Shown: in pieces, positions 37,628 to 47,246 of the stretch
Position numbering within the stretch: the first letter of the stretch is position 1
Layout of the letters: each line of letters opens with the position of its first letter
Assembly: GCA_016936535.1 (NCBI GenBank)
Contig: JAFGXP010000001.1
Location: 1-64,000, forward strand
Origin: Thiotrichales bacterium
Lineage (GTDB): Bacteria; Pseudomonadota; Gammaproteobacteria; Thiomicrospirales; Thiomicrospiraceae
Reading direction: 5' to 3'
Length of the DNA: 64,000 nt
Position numbers and translations under genes: made by a program
Notes under the pieces: model-generated
Databases searched by the model: none
What the model was told of the DNA's origin: nothing
The model's input: the letters and a program-made list of their open reading frames with translations, nothing else

Positions 37628-39004
37628 TCACTCCGACAACAGAACCGGCTCAGGATGAGTGGCATTCAGCCCCGGCGGGGCAAACAGAGCTTGCACAATA
37701 CGTTTAAACGCCTGACCACGCTCAACATAATTTTTAAATTGATCAAAACTGGCACAAGCCGGTGAGAAGAGCACACAATCGCCACCTGCGACCTGAGTGG
37801 CCGCCAAACTGACCGCCTCTTGTAAAGTTTCAACCTGATACACCGTTGAAAAACCTTGGGCTTGCATGGCTTGGGCAATCGCCTGCCGGTCGCGGCCAAA
37901 CAGAATGACGGCATGGCAGTTAGCCTGTACCGCAGGAACTAAGGGGCTAAAATCAGCTTCTTTACTGACGCCACCGGCCAATAAAAAAATTCGTCCAACG
38001 GTCTGTGCACCAAAGGTTTCCAGCGCGGTCACGGTCGCCCCGACATTTGTTCCTTTGGAATCATCAATCCATTGCACTCCATTTACTTCAGCCACCAATT
38101 GTGTTCGATGCGGCAGCCCAGCAAAATCCGTTAACACCTGGGAAAAGACCGAATGCGAAATCAAAAATGGCTCGCACAATGCCATCATTGCCAAGGCATT
38201 AAGCTGGTGATGTTTGCCTTTGAGTTGCATTTGCGCGGTATCAATCAGCGGCGTGTTTCCTCTCGCCAAATAGACTTTGCCTTCCCGATGTAACAGACCA
38301 TAATCTTGTTCACGTTCTGGCGCATCTAACCCAAAATACTGAACTGCCTCAGGGAGCTTACCCAGAATCGTAAAGCCTTTCGGCAAGAGAGCTTGCTCGG
38401 TATCGGCAAAAATTTTAAACTTCGCTTGCGTGTAAGCAGCCAAATCGTCGTAACGATCCATATGGTCTTCGCTGATATTCAAAATCGCTGCCGAAACGCA
38501 GTGCAAGGAGTAGGTCGTTTCCAACTGAAAACTGGACAACTCCAACACAAACACCTCGTAATCGTGTTCATCCATCAACGCATCCAAAGCTGGAAGACCG
38601 ATATTTCCGGCTACCGCCACCTGATAACCAGCCGTTTTCAACGCCTCTCCAATCAAGGTGGTGACCGTGCTCTTGCCATTCGAGCCAGTAATTCCAATAA
38701 CCGGTACCCCAACAGCACGAGCAAAGAGCTCAATATCTCCAATGACCTCAACCCCTTCGGCAATCAACGCTTGAACCCAAGGCGTTTTCAAGGCAATTCC
38801 GGGACTTAGAACTAAGGTTTCAATTTGTTTCGGCCAGGTTTTGGGTAAATCGCCTGCGGCAAATTTGATCTCAGGAAACGCCCTTTGCAAAGGCTCAAGG
38901 TCAAAATTGGCCCGCGTATCATAGGCCAAACAAGGCATATGCTGCGCTTGTAAAAAACGCAAAACGGATTCTCCTGTCATGCCTAAACCGGCGACTAAAA
39001 TCAT
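37628..39004 (-). CDS. murD: UDP-N-acetylmuramoylalanine-D-glutamate ligase
   Basis: MurD adds D-glutamate to the muramoyl-alanine precursor. The 458-residue protein begins with the Rossmann-like VAGLGMTGESVLRFL, has the ATP loop GITGSNGKSTVTTL, the metal motif LELSSFQLE, NISEDHMDRY, and DDSKGTN. Sequence and length are typical. It starts 13 bp after mraY and is followed closely by ftsW, so translation is probably coupled along this part of the cluster. Confidence 0.96.
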   Translation of the reverse strand: MILVAGLGMTGESVLRFLQAQHMPCLAYDTRANFDLEPLQRAFPEIKFAAGDLPKTWPKQIETLVLSPGIALKTPWVQALIAEGVEVIGDIELFARAVGVPVIGITGSNGKSTVTTLIGEALKTAGYQVAVAGNIGLPALDALMDEHDYEVFVLELSSFQLETTYSLHCVSAAILNISEDHMDRYDDLAAYTQAKFKIFADTEQALLPKGFTILGKLPEAVQYFGLDAPEREQDYGLLHREGKVYLARGNTPLIDTAQMQLKGKHHQLNALAMMALCEPFLISHSVFSQVLTDFAGLPHRTQLVAEVNGVQWIDDSKGTNVGATVTALETFGAQTVGRIFLLAGGVSKEADFSPLVPAVQANCHAVILFGRDRQAIAQAMQAQGFSTVYQVETLQEAVSLAATQVAGGDCVLFSPACASFDQFKNYVERGQAFKRIVQALFAPPGLNATHPEPVLLSE

Positions 39005-39017
39005 AGCTAAATTCCTT

Positions 39018-40100
39018 TTAGCGTAGCTTTAAAGAAGCAAGGCCAATCAAGACCAAAATAATCGTTACAATCCAAAAACGCACAATAACGGTAGATTCAT
39101 GCCAGCCTTTCTGCTCAAAGTGATGATGCAAAGGGGCCATTAGAAAAATGCGCTTGCCGCGCAGCTTATAAGAGCCTACCTGCAAAATCACCGATAAGGT
39201 TTCCGCAACAAACACCCCGCCCATAATGACGAGTACCAACTCTTGTTTGACCGAAATGGCCATTACCCCTAAAGCTGCGCCAATTGATAGGGAGCCGACA
39301 TCGCCCATAAAAACTTGGGCTGGATGGGCGTTGTACCACAAAAAACCCAACCCAGCACCCACGAGGGCAGCTGCAAAAATCGTAATTTCACTGACCCCGG
39401 GAATAAATGGGATATTTAGGTAATTGGAGAAGACCGCATTGCCAGAGAGATAAGCAAACAGACCAAGCGCACCAGAAATCATCACCGCTGGCATAATCGC
39501 CAAGCCATCTAACCCATCCGTTAAATTCACAGCATTTGACGTGCCCACAATCACAAAGTAACTCAGTAAGATGGTCCAAGCCCCCAAATGCAGCACCGTA
39601 TCTTTCATATAAGGAATAAGTAACTGCGTCTCCGCCGGAACCGTTGATAAAGCAAACAGAGCATAAGCGGCAACAAAACCGACCACAGACTGCAACAGAT
39701 ATTTGGTTCGGGCACGCATCCCCTTAGGATCCCGATGCACCACTTTTTTATAGTCATCAATAAAGCCAATCACCCCGAAAGCCAACATGGTTAAGGTGAC
39801 AATCAGCAAATAATGATTCGTTAAGTCTCCCCAAAGAACGACCGCCACGGCCACTGAAAATAAAATCATGGTACCACCCATGGTCGGCGTTCCCTTCTTT
39901 GCCAAATGGGTTTGCGGACCATCGCTGCGAATCGCTTGCCCGACTTTTAGGCGCGTCAACCAACGAATCATCGTTGGACCGATAACAAAAGACAGCAGCA
40001 ACGCAGTCAGCACACTCATAATAGTGCGCATGGTGATATAGCTAAACACGGAAAACCCAGAGATATACTGCTGCAAATACTCGGTAAGATACACTAACAT
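39018..40100 (-). CDS. mraY: Phospho-N-acetylmuramoyl-pentapeptide-transferase
   Basis: MraY transfers phospho-MurNAc-pentapeptide to undecaprenyl phosphate, forming lipid I. The 360-residue membrane protein has the E. coli length, about ten helices, [27 protein letters not shown] and the C-terminal [12 protein letters not shown] histidine motif of the active site. A 120 bp gap with a short hairpin separates it from murF, the widest gap in this part of the cluster. Confidence 0.97.
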   Translation of the reverse strand: MLVYLTEYLQQYISGFSVFSYITMRTIMSVLTALLLSFVIGPTMIRWLTRLKVGQAIRSDGPQTHLAKKGTPTMGGTMILFSVAVAVVLWGDLTNHYLLIVTLTMLAFGVIGFIDDYKKVVHRDPKGMRARTKYLLQSVVGFVAAYALFALSTVPAETQLLIPYMKDTVLHLGAWTILLSYFVIVGTSNAVNLTDGLDGLAIMPAVMISGALGLFAYLSGNAVFSNYLNIPFIPGVSEITIFAAALVGAGLGFLWYNAHPAQVFMGDVGSLSIGAALGVMAISVKQELVLVIMGGVFVAETLSVILQVGSYKLRGKRIFLMAPLHHHFEQKGWHESTVIVRFWIVTIILVLIGLASLKLR

Positions 40101-40127
40101 CGGTTACTACTCTTTCTGTACGGTCAA

Positions 40128-40160
40128 AGAATCCTGGAAGGATTTTTTCGTTTTTTTATT
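40128..40160 (+). terminator. Plus-strand terminator-like hairpin in the mraY leader
   Basis: AATCCT-GGA-AGGATT (40130-40144) is followed by TTTTCG and seven more T on the plus strand, so it would stop antisense transcripts. On the minus strand the hairpin is followed by CTTTGACC and should not terminate dcw transcription. Confidence 0.45.
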
Positions 40161-40220
40161 ATTTCAATTAAATGATGCAAAGGCCTGAGACTGAACTCAT
40201 GGCTCAACTTATGGCTGAAC

Positions 40221-41738
40221 TCAAGCCGGTTGCGACAGACCCCAGCGCGACACCAACGCTTCAACAATCCGTTCCATCTGTGCCGTTCGCGACCCCTTAA
40301 CGAGAAGGTGCAAAGCCGGTGGCGAAGGGTCGGTTTGCAGATAGTGTTCAATGTGTTGATCAAGCGCTTTAATCATACTGGCATGATCCGGATAAGCCGC
40401 GCACAGAGCGGCAAACGCTGGCGATGGCGTGGCGTTTGCCAAAAAATGCATAGGCATCTGTTTCGCCGCATCACCATACACTAAGAGCGCATCTACACCC
40501 AACTTAGCAGCATATTCCGCCACCTCGCGATGCCCTGGCGCACTGAACGCACCCAACTCACCCATCGCGCCCAAACAGGCGATATGTTGCCCAGGCAAAG
40601 CCATTAAAGCTGCCAAGCCAGCCTTAACCGATTCGGGGTTGGCATTATAACTGTCGTCCAATAAAAAGCCGCAGGCAATCGGCGCCTTCTGCAAACGTCC
40701 AGGCACGCCAGAAAACTGCATCAGCCCCTGCAAAATTTGTGACAAGGATAAGCCCGCGAGCAACCCCAATAAAACACAGGCGCTCGCATTAATTGCATGG
40801 TGCTCACCCAACACGTTCATCGAGATGGGTGTCGAGAAGACTTCGCCGTCCGTTAAGCGTCCATAGAGTTCAAAGTAAATGCTTTCGTCTCTAACTTGAA
40901 AATGGCGGTACCCCACAAAGGACTCATTGAGAATCGAATCCTCCCGAGGGTTAAAGAGCGCAACCTGCACAATCCCTAATCGTTGACATTTCTGCAACCA
41001 ATCTTGAATCCCAGGGCTTTGAGCATTAAAAACCGCAATGCCTTGTTCGGGATCTAAACTTTCAATGATTTCGCCCTTGGTATCAATCACGCCCTGCAAA
41101 CTGCCAAACCCCTCAAGATGAGCACCCGCAGCATTGGTAATAAGCGTCAAATCGGGTTGAGCGATTTGGGTTAGATAGCGAATTTCACCGCGATGGTTAG
41201 CACCCATTTCAATAATGGCGTATTCATGCTCGGGCCGAAGCTGCAAAAGCGTTCTTGGCACGCCAAAATCATTATTCAAATTCCCTTGCGTGGCCAGCGT
41301 TTTGCCTGCCTGAGCAAAAATCTGCAACAACAAGGTTTTACTGCTTGTCTTACCATTGCTGCCCGTCACCCCAATCAACTTTTTCACCGGCATTTGTTGG
41401 CGATGCCAGCGTGCAAAGTCAGCCAGCGCCAAACGAGTGTCTCCCACCCAGACCATCGCCGGTTGAAACTCAGAAGGCTTTAAAGTTTGCTTTAATTGCG
41501 CCCAAGCGGCTTGATCGGATATTAGACAAACCGGCGTTTTGGCTTGCACAGCCTGCGACAAAAATTGGTGGGCATCCATTTTTTGTCCCCGTAGCACAAT
41601 AAACAGACTCTGCTCATCCAATTCACGCGAATCGGTTGCCACCTGACGAAAGGAGCGGCTTCCCACCTCGGGATTTAACCAACTGCCCCCCACGGCCTTC
41701 AAGAGCTGCTCTAATGTCCAAAAAAATTCACTCTGCAC
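40221..41738 (-). CDS. murF: UDP-N-acetylmuramoyl-tripeptide-D-Ala-D-Ala ligase
   Basis: MurF adds the D-Ala-D-Ala dipeptide made by Ddl to the UDP-MurNAc-tripeptide. The GTG at 41738 has AGGAT just upstream and gives 505 residues; a GTG 30 bases earlier would overlap murE and lacks a ribosome site. Motifs include the ATP loop GVTGSNGKTSSKTL, NLNNDFGVPRTLL, IEMGANHRGEI, and DDSYNANPESV. It is somewhat longer than the 452-residue E. coli enzyme, with insertions in the central and C-terminal domains. Confidence 0.95.
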   Translation of the reverse strand: MQSEFFWTLEQLLKAVGGSWLNPEVGSRSFRQVATDSRELDEQSLFIVLRGQKMDAHQFLSQAVQAKTPVCLISDQAAWAQLKQTLKPSEFQPAMVWVGDTRLALADFARWHRQQMPVKKLIGVTGSNGKTSSKTLLLQIFAQAGKTLATQGNLNNDFGVPRTLLQLRPEHEYAIIEMGANHRGEIRYLTQIAQPDLTLITNAAGAHLEGFGSLQGVIDTKGEIIESLDPEQGIAVFNAQSPGIQDWLQKCQRLGIVQVALFNPREDSILNESFVGYRHFQVRDESIYFELYGRLTDGEVFSTPISMNVLGEHHAINASACVLLGLLAGLSLSQILQGLMQFSGVPGRLQKAPIACGFLLDDSYNANPESVKAGLAALMALPGQHIACLGAMGELGAFSAPGHREVAEYAAKLGVDALLVYGDAAKQMPMHFLANATPSPAFAALCAAYPDHASMIKALDQHIEHYLQTDPSPPALHLLVKGSRTAQMERIVEALVSRWGLSQPA

Positions 41739-41754
41739 GCACCTATCCTCTTGC

Positions 41755-43347
41755 TTACTCTGCACCACCAGAGCGGTTTTGTTTCATCCAATCACGCACC
41801 ACCTGCTGATCTAAAAATGGGTAACGCTGTCCCTGAATCTCTTGATAATCCTCATGTCCTTTGCCGGCAATCACCAATACAATCGGCTGCAACAAATCGA
41901 CACTGGCTGCACGCAGGGCAGACTCAATCGCGGCTTGGCGTTCGACAACCACTTGCGCCGCCTGCGGTCGCTGCATGCCCGCTAAAATTTGTTCAATAAT
42001 CGCCTCTGGCGGTTCGGAACGAGGATTGTCTGAGGTAAGAAACACTTGGTCGGCCAGGCGTTCGGCAACCGCGCCCATTTTGGGACGTTTAAAAACATCA
42101 CGATCGCCACCGCATCCAAACAGAACCCAGAGCTTCGCCTCCGGTTGGTGAGCTCGCGCCGCTATTAAGAGTTTTTCAAGGGCATCTTCTGTGTGCGCAA
42201 AATCAACCAGAACCATGGGCTGCGAAGCAACTCGCTCCATGCGCCCCACCACCGGACGCAAATGTTTTGCAGCACAGATTAAATCGGCGAGGGCAAAACC
42301 TTGCGCCGCGAGGCAGCTTAAGGCACAAAGGACATTTTCCGCATTAAAAGCACCCAGCAAAGGCAGATCCAAATCAAAAACGTGCTGCTGGTTGTGTACT
42401 TGCAACCGCATACCTTGAGGCGTTAGCTGCAGATGTTCGCCCGAAATACGAGATACCTCGGAAGAGATCGGTAAGACAGATTCAGTAGTCGAGTTCAGCG
42501 CATATCCCCAGAGCGCACTCGGATGATCGAGAATCGAATGTGGATGCCCCTCGTTCAGCAACGATTGACCGACAGAATCCCGTAAATTAATCACTTTATG
42601 CTCGGCAGGGTATTGATGAAACAGTTGAACCTTTGCGGCCTCATAAGCGGCTTGACTGCCATGAAAGTCCAGATGGTCACTGGTCACTTGGGTTAAGGCT
42701 AAGGTTGAAAACTGCAGTTGCGCAATTCGGCCGAGCGCAATCGCATGTGAGCTGACTTCCATGACAGCATAACCCAACCCCAGCTCAACAAACTGTGCCA
42801 GCAAACGCTGAAGCGCAAGCCCCCCAGGCGTCGTATTGTGGCTTTTTTGTAAAGACGACAAGGGCCCATTTCCTAAGGTGCCAATCAAACCCACCTTTTT
42901 CCCCATCGCCTCCAATAACTGCGCGGTATAGAAAGCGGTTGATGTTTTACCATTGGTACCGGTAATCCCAATGAGCGTTAACTTTTGGCTGGGGTGCTCG
43001 AAAAACCAAACGGCCAAATCCGTCAAGACGTTTGGCAACGAAGGGACATAAAGCCAGTCGGCCTTTGCGGCTCGGCACTGCGCTAATTGACCTTCCGAGG
43101 GCGCTCGGTCACTGATAATTAAAAATGCACCCCGCGCTAAAACATCGGTTAAAAAGGTTAAACCATGGTGACGCAATCCAGACAAGGCTACAAAAGCCGC
43201 GCCTGGTAAAATTTGACGCGAATCCTCGGTTAAATCGGTCAGAAAACATTCTGTGGTTGAACGCAGACGATGACAAGTGTATCGACGTACAGAGCCTTTT
43301 ATCGGCTGCGATTGCAAAAAAACCTGAAGCATCTCTAGCGATTTCAT
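41755..43347 (-). CDS. murE: UDP-MurNAc-L-Ala-D-Glu:meso-DAP ligase
   Basis: MurE adds the third stem residue. The 530-residue protein has the ATP loop GITGTNGKTSTAF, HNTTPGG, MEVSSHA, and the substrate motif DNPRSEPP, whose DNPR marks meso-diaminopimelate specificity, as expected for a Gram-negative wall. Its start overlaps the ftsI stop by four bases (ATGA). The C-terminal VIAGKGHEDYQEIQG is the conserved closing segment. Confidence 0.96.
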   Translation of the reverse strand: MKSLEMLQVFLQSQPIKGSVRRYTCHRLRSTTECFLTDLTEDSRQILPGAAFVALSGLRHHGLTFLTDVLARGAFLIISDRAPSEGQLAQCRAAKADWLYVPSLPNVLTDLAVWFFEHPSQKLTLIGITGTNGKTSTAFYTAQLLEAMGKKVGLIGTLGNGPLSSLQKSHNTTPGGLALQRLLAQFVELGLGYAVMEVSSHAIALGRIAQLQFSTLALTQVTSDHLDFHGSQAAYEAAKVQLFHQYPAEHKVINLRDSVGQSLLNEGHPHSILDHPSALWGYALNSTTESVLPISSEVSRISGEHLQLTPQGMRLQVHNQQHVFDLDLPLLGAFNAENVLCALSCLAAQGFALADLICAAKHLRPVVGRMERVASQPMVLVDFAHTEDALEKLLIAARAHQPEAKLWVLFGCGGDRDVFKRPKMGAVAERLADQVFLTSDNPRSEPPEAIIEQILAGMQRPQAAQVVVERQAAIESALRAASVDLLQPIVLVIAGKGHEDYQEIQGQRYPFLDQQVVRDWMKQNRSGGAE

Positions 43348-45356
43348 CGCTGCTCTCTCTGCGTAAGCTGGGCAGTCTTCATACTGTTACTGTGTGGCTG
43401 GATTGGTAACTCGGGTAACTCCTGCCAATCCGGCGCAACTTTACGTAGGCGTAACGCATGCGTCATGACTTCTTGAAAGACTGGAGCGGCAACTAGGCCA
43501 CCGTAATATTTGCCACGTGAGGGTTCATCAATCGCCACCACCATCACCATATCGGGATTAGAGGCTGGCACCAACCCTGCAAACAAGGAAATATAGGTGT
43601 TTTCTTCATAGCCGCCCTTACCAGATACCTTGTGAGAGGTTCCTGTTTTACCCGCTACTTGATAACCAGGAATCATGGCCAAGGGCGCGGTTCCGCCAGG
43701 CGCAGCCACTTTTTTCATCATTTCAAGCATTTGATTCGCCGCTTGAGCGGAAAAAATCTGCTTAGCAACGGGCGCTTCATCGGCCGCCATCTTAAACATT
43801 TGCGGCTCAATTAATTTGCCTTGGTTAGCAAATACGGTATAGGCCCGCGCCAAATTCAATAAGTTGAGATTTAATCCGTAACCGTAAGAACTGGTCGCTT
43901 GATCAATTTTTCGCCATAGATTCACCGGCTTTAAAAAGCCATTCGTCTCCCCAGGAAGATAGGTCATGGTTCCATCCTGAAACCCCAACTGCTTGAGCAA
44001 GTCATGCTGAACTTCAGCCGACATCATAAACGCCACCTTGGCGGTGCCAATATTACTCGATTTCTGAATAATCTCTTGTGGTGTCAAAATACCATGCCGA
44101 GAAGTATCTTTAATCACGCTGCCCTGAACACGCAAAAAACCGCTACCGGTATCAATTTTTGAATCAACGTCGATCACCCCTTCATCCAAGGCTTTGGTAA
44201 GAATGAACGGCTTAATGGTGGAGCCCGGTTCCATTAAATCCGCAATCACTCGATTGCGAATGCCTGGCCCGTGCCGCTTGGAAACATCGTTGACATTAAA
44301 ACTTGGTAAGCTGGCCATAGCCAACACTTCACCGGTTTTCGCATCCAACACGACCGCGCTTGCACTTTTCGGCTGATGTTTGTACATCACTTCTTTAAGT
44401 GCTTTATAAGTTAAATACTGAATATTTTGATCCAAACTGAGCATCAGAGGATGACCATCTTGCTCTTGCGTTAGGGTGCCCAGCAGGTTAATTACATTGC
44501 CTTTGACATCTTTTACCACGCGTTTTTTGCCATTTTGCTCGCTTAAGTGGCGATTGTAGGCCAGTTCAATTCCTTCAATGCCCAATCCATCAATATTGGT
44601 ATAACCCAATAAATTGGCCATACTTTCGCCATTTGGATAATAACGTTTGTATTCCGTGCTGAGATAAACGTGCGGTAAACGCAGTTGCTCCACTTTTTGT
44701 TGAAAATCAGGGGTGAGACCGCGTTTGACAAACATATGACGGCGTTTTTGATTGGCATAGGTTTTTGCACGTAAAGACTGCACAGGCATATTGAGAAGCT
44801 GCGCTAAACGATCAAGTGTGTAAATGAAGCGTTCAATTTCCGCATGATTCACCCACAAGGAAGTGTGCTCCTTTTTCACGCTAATCTGGCGTTTAATCCC
44901 TTCGTAGGTTGTTTGATAACTGTGCTCGGTTTTTTTCAGATAAATACCGGGAACCCCAAGCGCTTCAATCCGCTTCGACAGATCCTCACTGGGAACATAG
45001 CGAATAAAACTGAGTTTACGGTCCTTGTTTTGCTTGGCAAGTTGCAACAGTTGGGCATTGCTTAATTGCAAGAGTTCGAGGAGTTGCTGATAGTTTGTCT
45101 CATTTTTTACAATCTGCTTGGGATCGATTTCAACCGCTACCATCGGCGTACTCATTGCCAATAAATTGCCGTGGCGGTCATAAATTTGCCCACGCACCCC
45201 GGGAACCTGATAGGTTCGAACATGGCGATCATCGGCCAGCTCCCGATACTCTTCAGCACGGAGAACTTGGGTCACAAAGGCTTGCGTCAGCAAAATCCCC
45301 ATCATCACCACAATCAGAAAAAAAATGACGATTTCACGATTGAGATATTTACTCAC
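43344..45356 (-). CDS. ftsI: Septal peptidoglycan transpeptidase FtsI (PBP3)
   Basis: FtsI is the class B penicillin-binding protein that cross-links septal wall. From the GTG at 45356 (AAGG nine bases upstream) it has 670 residues: one transmembrane helix near residues 10-30, a PBP dimer domain, then the transpeptidase with the acylated serine in EPGSTIKPF, SSN in QKSSNIGT, and KTGTS. Many FtsI proteins are ~590 residues; the extra length is mostly in the N-terminal periplasmic part. A TTG eight codons earlier is an alternative start. It overlaps the end of ftsL. Confidence 0.94.
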   Translation of the reverse strand: MSKYLNREIVIFFLIVVMMGILLTQAFVTQVLRAEEYRELADDRHVRTYQVPGVRGQIYDRHGNLLAMSTPMVAVEIDPKQIVKNETNYQQLLELLQLSNAQLLQLAKQNKDRKLSFIRYVPSEDLSKRIEALGVPGIYLKKTEHSYQTTYEGIKRQISVKKEHTSLWVNHAEIERFIYTLDRLAQLLNMPVQSLRAKTYANQKRRHMFVKRGLTPDFQQKVEQLRLPHVYLSTEYKRYYPNGESMANLLGYTNIDGLGIEGIELAYNRHLSEQNGKKRVVKDVKGNVINLLGTLTQEQDGHPLMLSLDQNIQYLTYKALKEVMYKHQPKSASAVVLDAKTGEVLAMASLPSFNVNDVSKRHGPGIRNRVIADLMEPGSTIKPFILTKALDEGVIDVDSKIDTGSGFLRVQGSVIKDTSRHGILTPQEIIQKSSNIGTAKVAFMMSAEVQHDLLKQLGFQDGTMTYLPGETNGFLKPVNLWRKIDQATSSYGYGLNLNLLNLARAYTVFANQGKLIEPQMFKMAADEAPVAKQIFSAQAANQMLEMMKKVAAPGGTAPLAMIPGYQVAGKTGTSHKVSGKGGYEENTYISLFAGLVPASNPDMVMVVAIDEPSRGKYYGGLVAAPVFQEVMTHALRLRKVAPDWQELPELPIQPHSNSMKTAQLTQREQR

Positions 45357-45672
45357 GCTCGGGCGCCTTATCCATGACAAAAATTGTCTGTTTATGCACT
45401 TGATTACTGACCATCTTCAGTCTTTCTTTGGCAATCCGCTCAACATTGGCCGGCGAACTTAAATGCATTTTTTCCAACATCAATTCGCCCCAAGTATGGC
45501 GCGCGGCAACCAGTTTATCGACATTTTGGTAATACTCTTTTTGAATGCCTCGTACCTGATGCGACAGGTAAATATTGGTAAAGAGTAAGGCAAGCAAAAG
45601 CAGCACTAACAGGCTGAATAAAAAAAGCCCACTCGGTTTAGGGGAACGCAAGTGAGCAGGGTTAGATGACAT
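45349..45672 (-). CDS. ftsL: Cell division protein FtsL
   Basis: FtsL is a small bitopic divisome protein that pairs with FtsB. The 107-residue product has a short charged cytoplasmic end, one transmembrane helix (about residues 15-36) and a periplasmic coiled coil ending in NVERIAKERLKMV, the family-like C-terminal segment. The ATG at 45672 follows GGAGAG. Position directly before ftsI supports the assignment despite low sequence conservation in this family. ftsZ precedes it, which is unusual. Confidence 0.9.
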   Translation of the reverse strand: MSSNPAHLRSPKPSGLFLFSLLVLLLLALLFTNIYLSHQVRGIQKEYYQNVDKLVAARHTWGELMLEKMHLSSPANVERIAKERLKMVSNQVHKQTIFVMDKAPERE

Positions 45673-45711
45673 CCTCAATCTCTCCGTCTAATTGACCAAA
45701 GCCACCACACC

Positions 45712-45728
45712 CAACCCAAAAAGGGTTG
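45712..45728. repeat. Hairpin between ftsZ and ftsL
   Basis: CAACCC (45712-45717) and GGGTTG (45723-45728) form a six-base stem with a five-base A/T loop, 20 bp after the ftsZ stop. No T run follows on the minus strand, so it may act as an attenuator, an RNA-stabilising end or nothing. Confidence 0.5.
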
Positions 45729-45747
45729 AGTGCAGCAAAAACCGTCT

Positions 45748-47181
45748 TTAATCTTTTTGACGACGCAGGAAGGCAGGAATGTCTAGGAGATCACGCTTGC
45801 CGTAACGATCATTTACCAAATTGGCCATGCTACCGGCTTGCGCACTCGCGGCTTGCGTTTCGACTTCACGAAGGCTCATCGCAGGTTGCGCATTGCTATG
45901 CATCTGCATAGCATGCTGTCCCATATAAGCATCGGCTACTGGGGCAGCCACAGACGGATTGGCCTGCATTGTCGGCGCACTACCATAAGCGTTTACCGAC
46001 TGATGCTGTGAATAGTTAGGCTGCTGGTGCGTAGTCTGTCCATTTTGGTTCATGGCGGCCGCTTGCGGGTTTGCAGAATAGGCTTGACTCATTTCAGGCT
46101 GGGCAAAATTTTGCGCACCAGGGTTATGACCAAACTGGGTAGCGGTTTGCTGCTGCATATGATTTACCGCACTGTTCAACCCCATTGGACGGCTTTGCTG
46201 CGGCTGCTGGTTGACATCTTGACGACGACTGAGACCGGTAGCCACAACCGTGACCCGAATTTCGTCATTCATACTTTCATCTAAAGAGTTACCAATAATG
46301 ACTTTGGCATCCGGAGCCGCAACCTGATCAATGACGTCGCCCACCGCATTAAACTCGCTAATGGTCAAGTTAGGGCCACTGGTTACGTTAATCAAAATGC
46401 CTTTTGCGCCCGACACTTCAATGTCATCCAATAACGGATGCGCAATCGCTTTTTTGGTCGCTTTGATTGCGCGATCATCACCCGTGGCATAACCCACACC
46501 CATTAACGCCATTCCACGTTCGGACATCACCGTGCGCAAATCTTCAAAATCGACGTTGATTAAGCCCGGACGCGTGACCAGTTCCGTAATCCCCTGCACC
46601 GCGCTCAGTAAAATTTCGTTGGCATAATTAAACGCATTACTTAGGGTAAAGTCATCCCCCACGATTTGCTGAAGCTTGTCATTGGGAATGGTAATCAGTG
46701 AATCCACATGCTGAGAAAGCTCTTCGATTCCCGCCTTGGCCGCCGCGCCACGACGCTCGTAAGAAAACGGCTTACTGACCACCCCAACAACCAAAACGCC
46801 CATCTCACGTGCTAATTGTGCCACCACGGGTGCCGAGCCAGTACCCGTTCCTCCGCCCATGCCTGCGGCAAGAAACAGCATGTCTGCACCTTCGATTTCA
46901 CGCTTAATCATTTCCAAAGAATCGCGTGTGGCCATCCGCCCTTTCTCAGGATCAGCACCGGCTCCCAAGCCTTTTTCGCCAAGCTGGATGCGCTTTTGCA
47001 CCCGCGAATGGGCAAGGGCTTGTGCATCGGTATTCGCCACAATGAAATCCACGCCTTCGATGGTGTTCTCCATCATAAAATTAACGGCATTACCGCCACC
47101 GCCACCTAAACCAATGACTTTGATCACCGGCATACCGGCTTGGCGAATGTTTCCTGGGGTGTCTTCGGAAATAAATTTCAT
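45748..47181 (-). CDS. ftsZ: Cell division protein FtsZ
   Basis: FtsZ is the tubulin-like GTPase that forms the division ring. The 477-residue protein has the GTPase core (about residues 18-325) with VIGLGGGGGNAVNFM, the tubulin signature GGGTGTGSAP, and NVDFEDLRTVM. A Q/N/A-rich linker of roughly 130 residues follows, then the conserved C-terminal peptide DLLDIPAFLRR, which binds FtsA and ZipA. The linker is longer than in E. coli (383 residues in total). Its place is unusual: between rsmH and ftsL at the start of dcw instead of after ftsA. No second copy is in the window. Confidence 0.97.
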   Translation of the reverse strand: MKFISEDTPGNIRQAGMPVIKVIGLGGGGGNAVNFMMENTIEGVDFIVANTDAQALAHSRVQKRIQLGEKGLGAGADPEKGRMATRDSLEMIKREIEGADMLFLAAGMGGGTGTGSAPVVAQLAREMGVLVVGVVSKPFSYERRGAAAKAGIEELSQHVDSLITIPNDKLQQIVGDDFTLSNAFNYANEILLSAVQGITELVTRPGLINVDFEDLRTVMSERGMALMGVGYATGDDRAIKATKKAIAHPLLDDIEVSGAKGILINVTSGPNLTISEFNAVGDVIDQVAAPDAKVIIGNSLDESMNDEIRVTVVATGLSRRQDVNQQPQQSRPMGLNSAVNHMQQQTATQFGHNPGAQNFAQPEMSQAYSANPQAAAMNQNGQTTHQQPNYSQHQSVNAYGSAPTMQANPSVAAPVADAYMGQHAMQMHSNAQPAMSLREVETQAASAQAGSMANLVNDRYGKRDLLDIPAFLRRQKD

Positions 47182-47246
47182 GTTTCTAACCTCTGTCTGT
47201 TGTCACTCAATCGCGCTGAGCGAGGGTGTTAATCTTGTTTGGTTGT

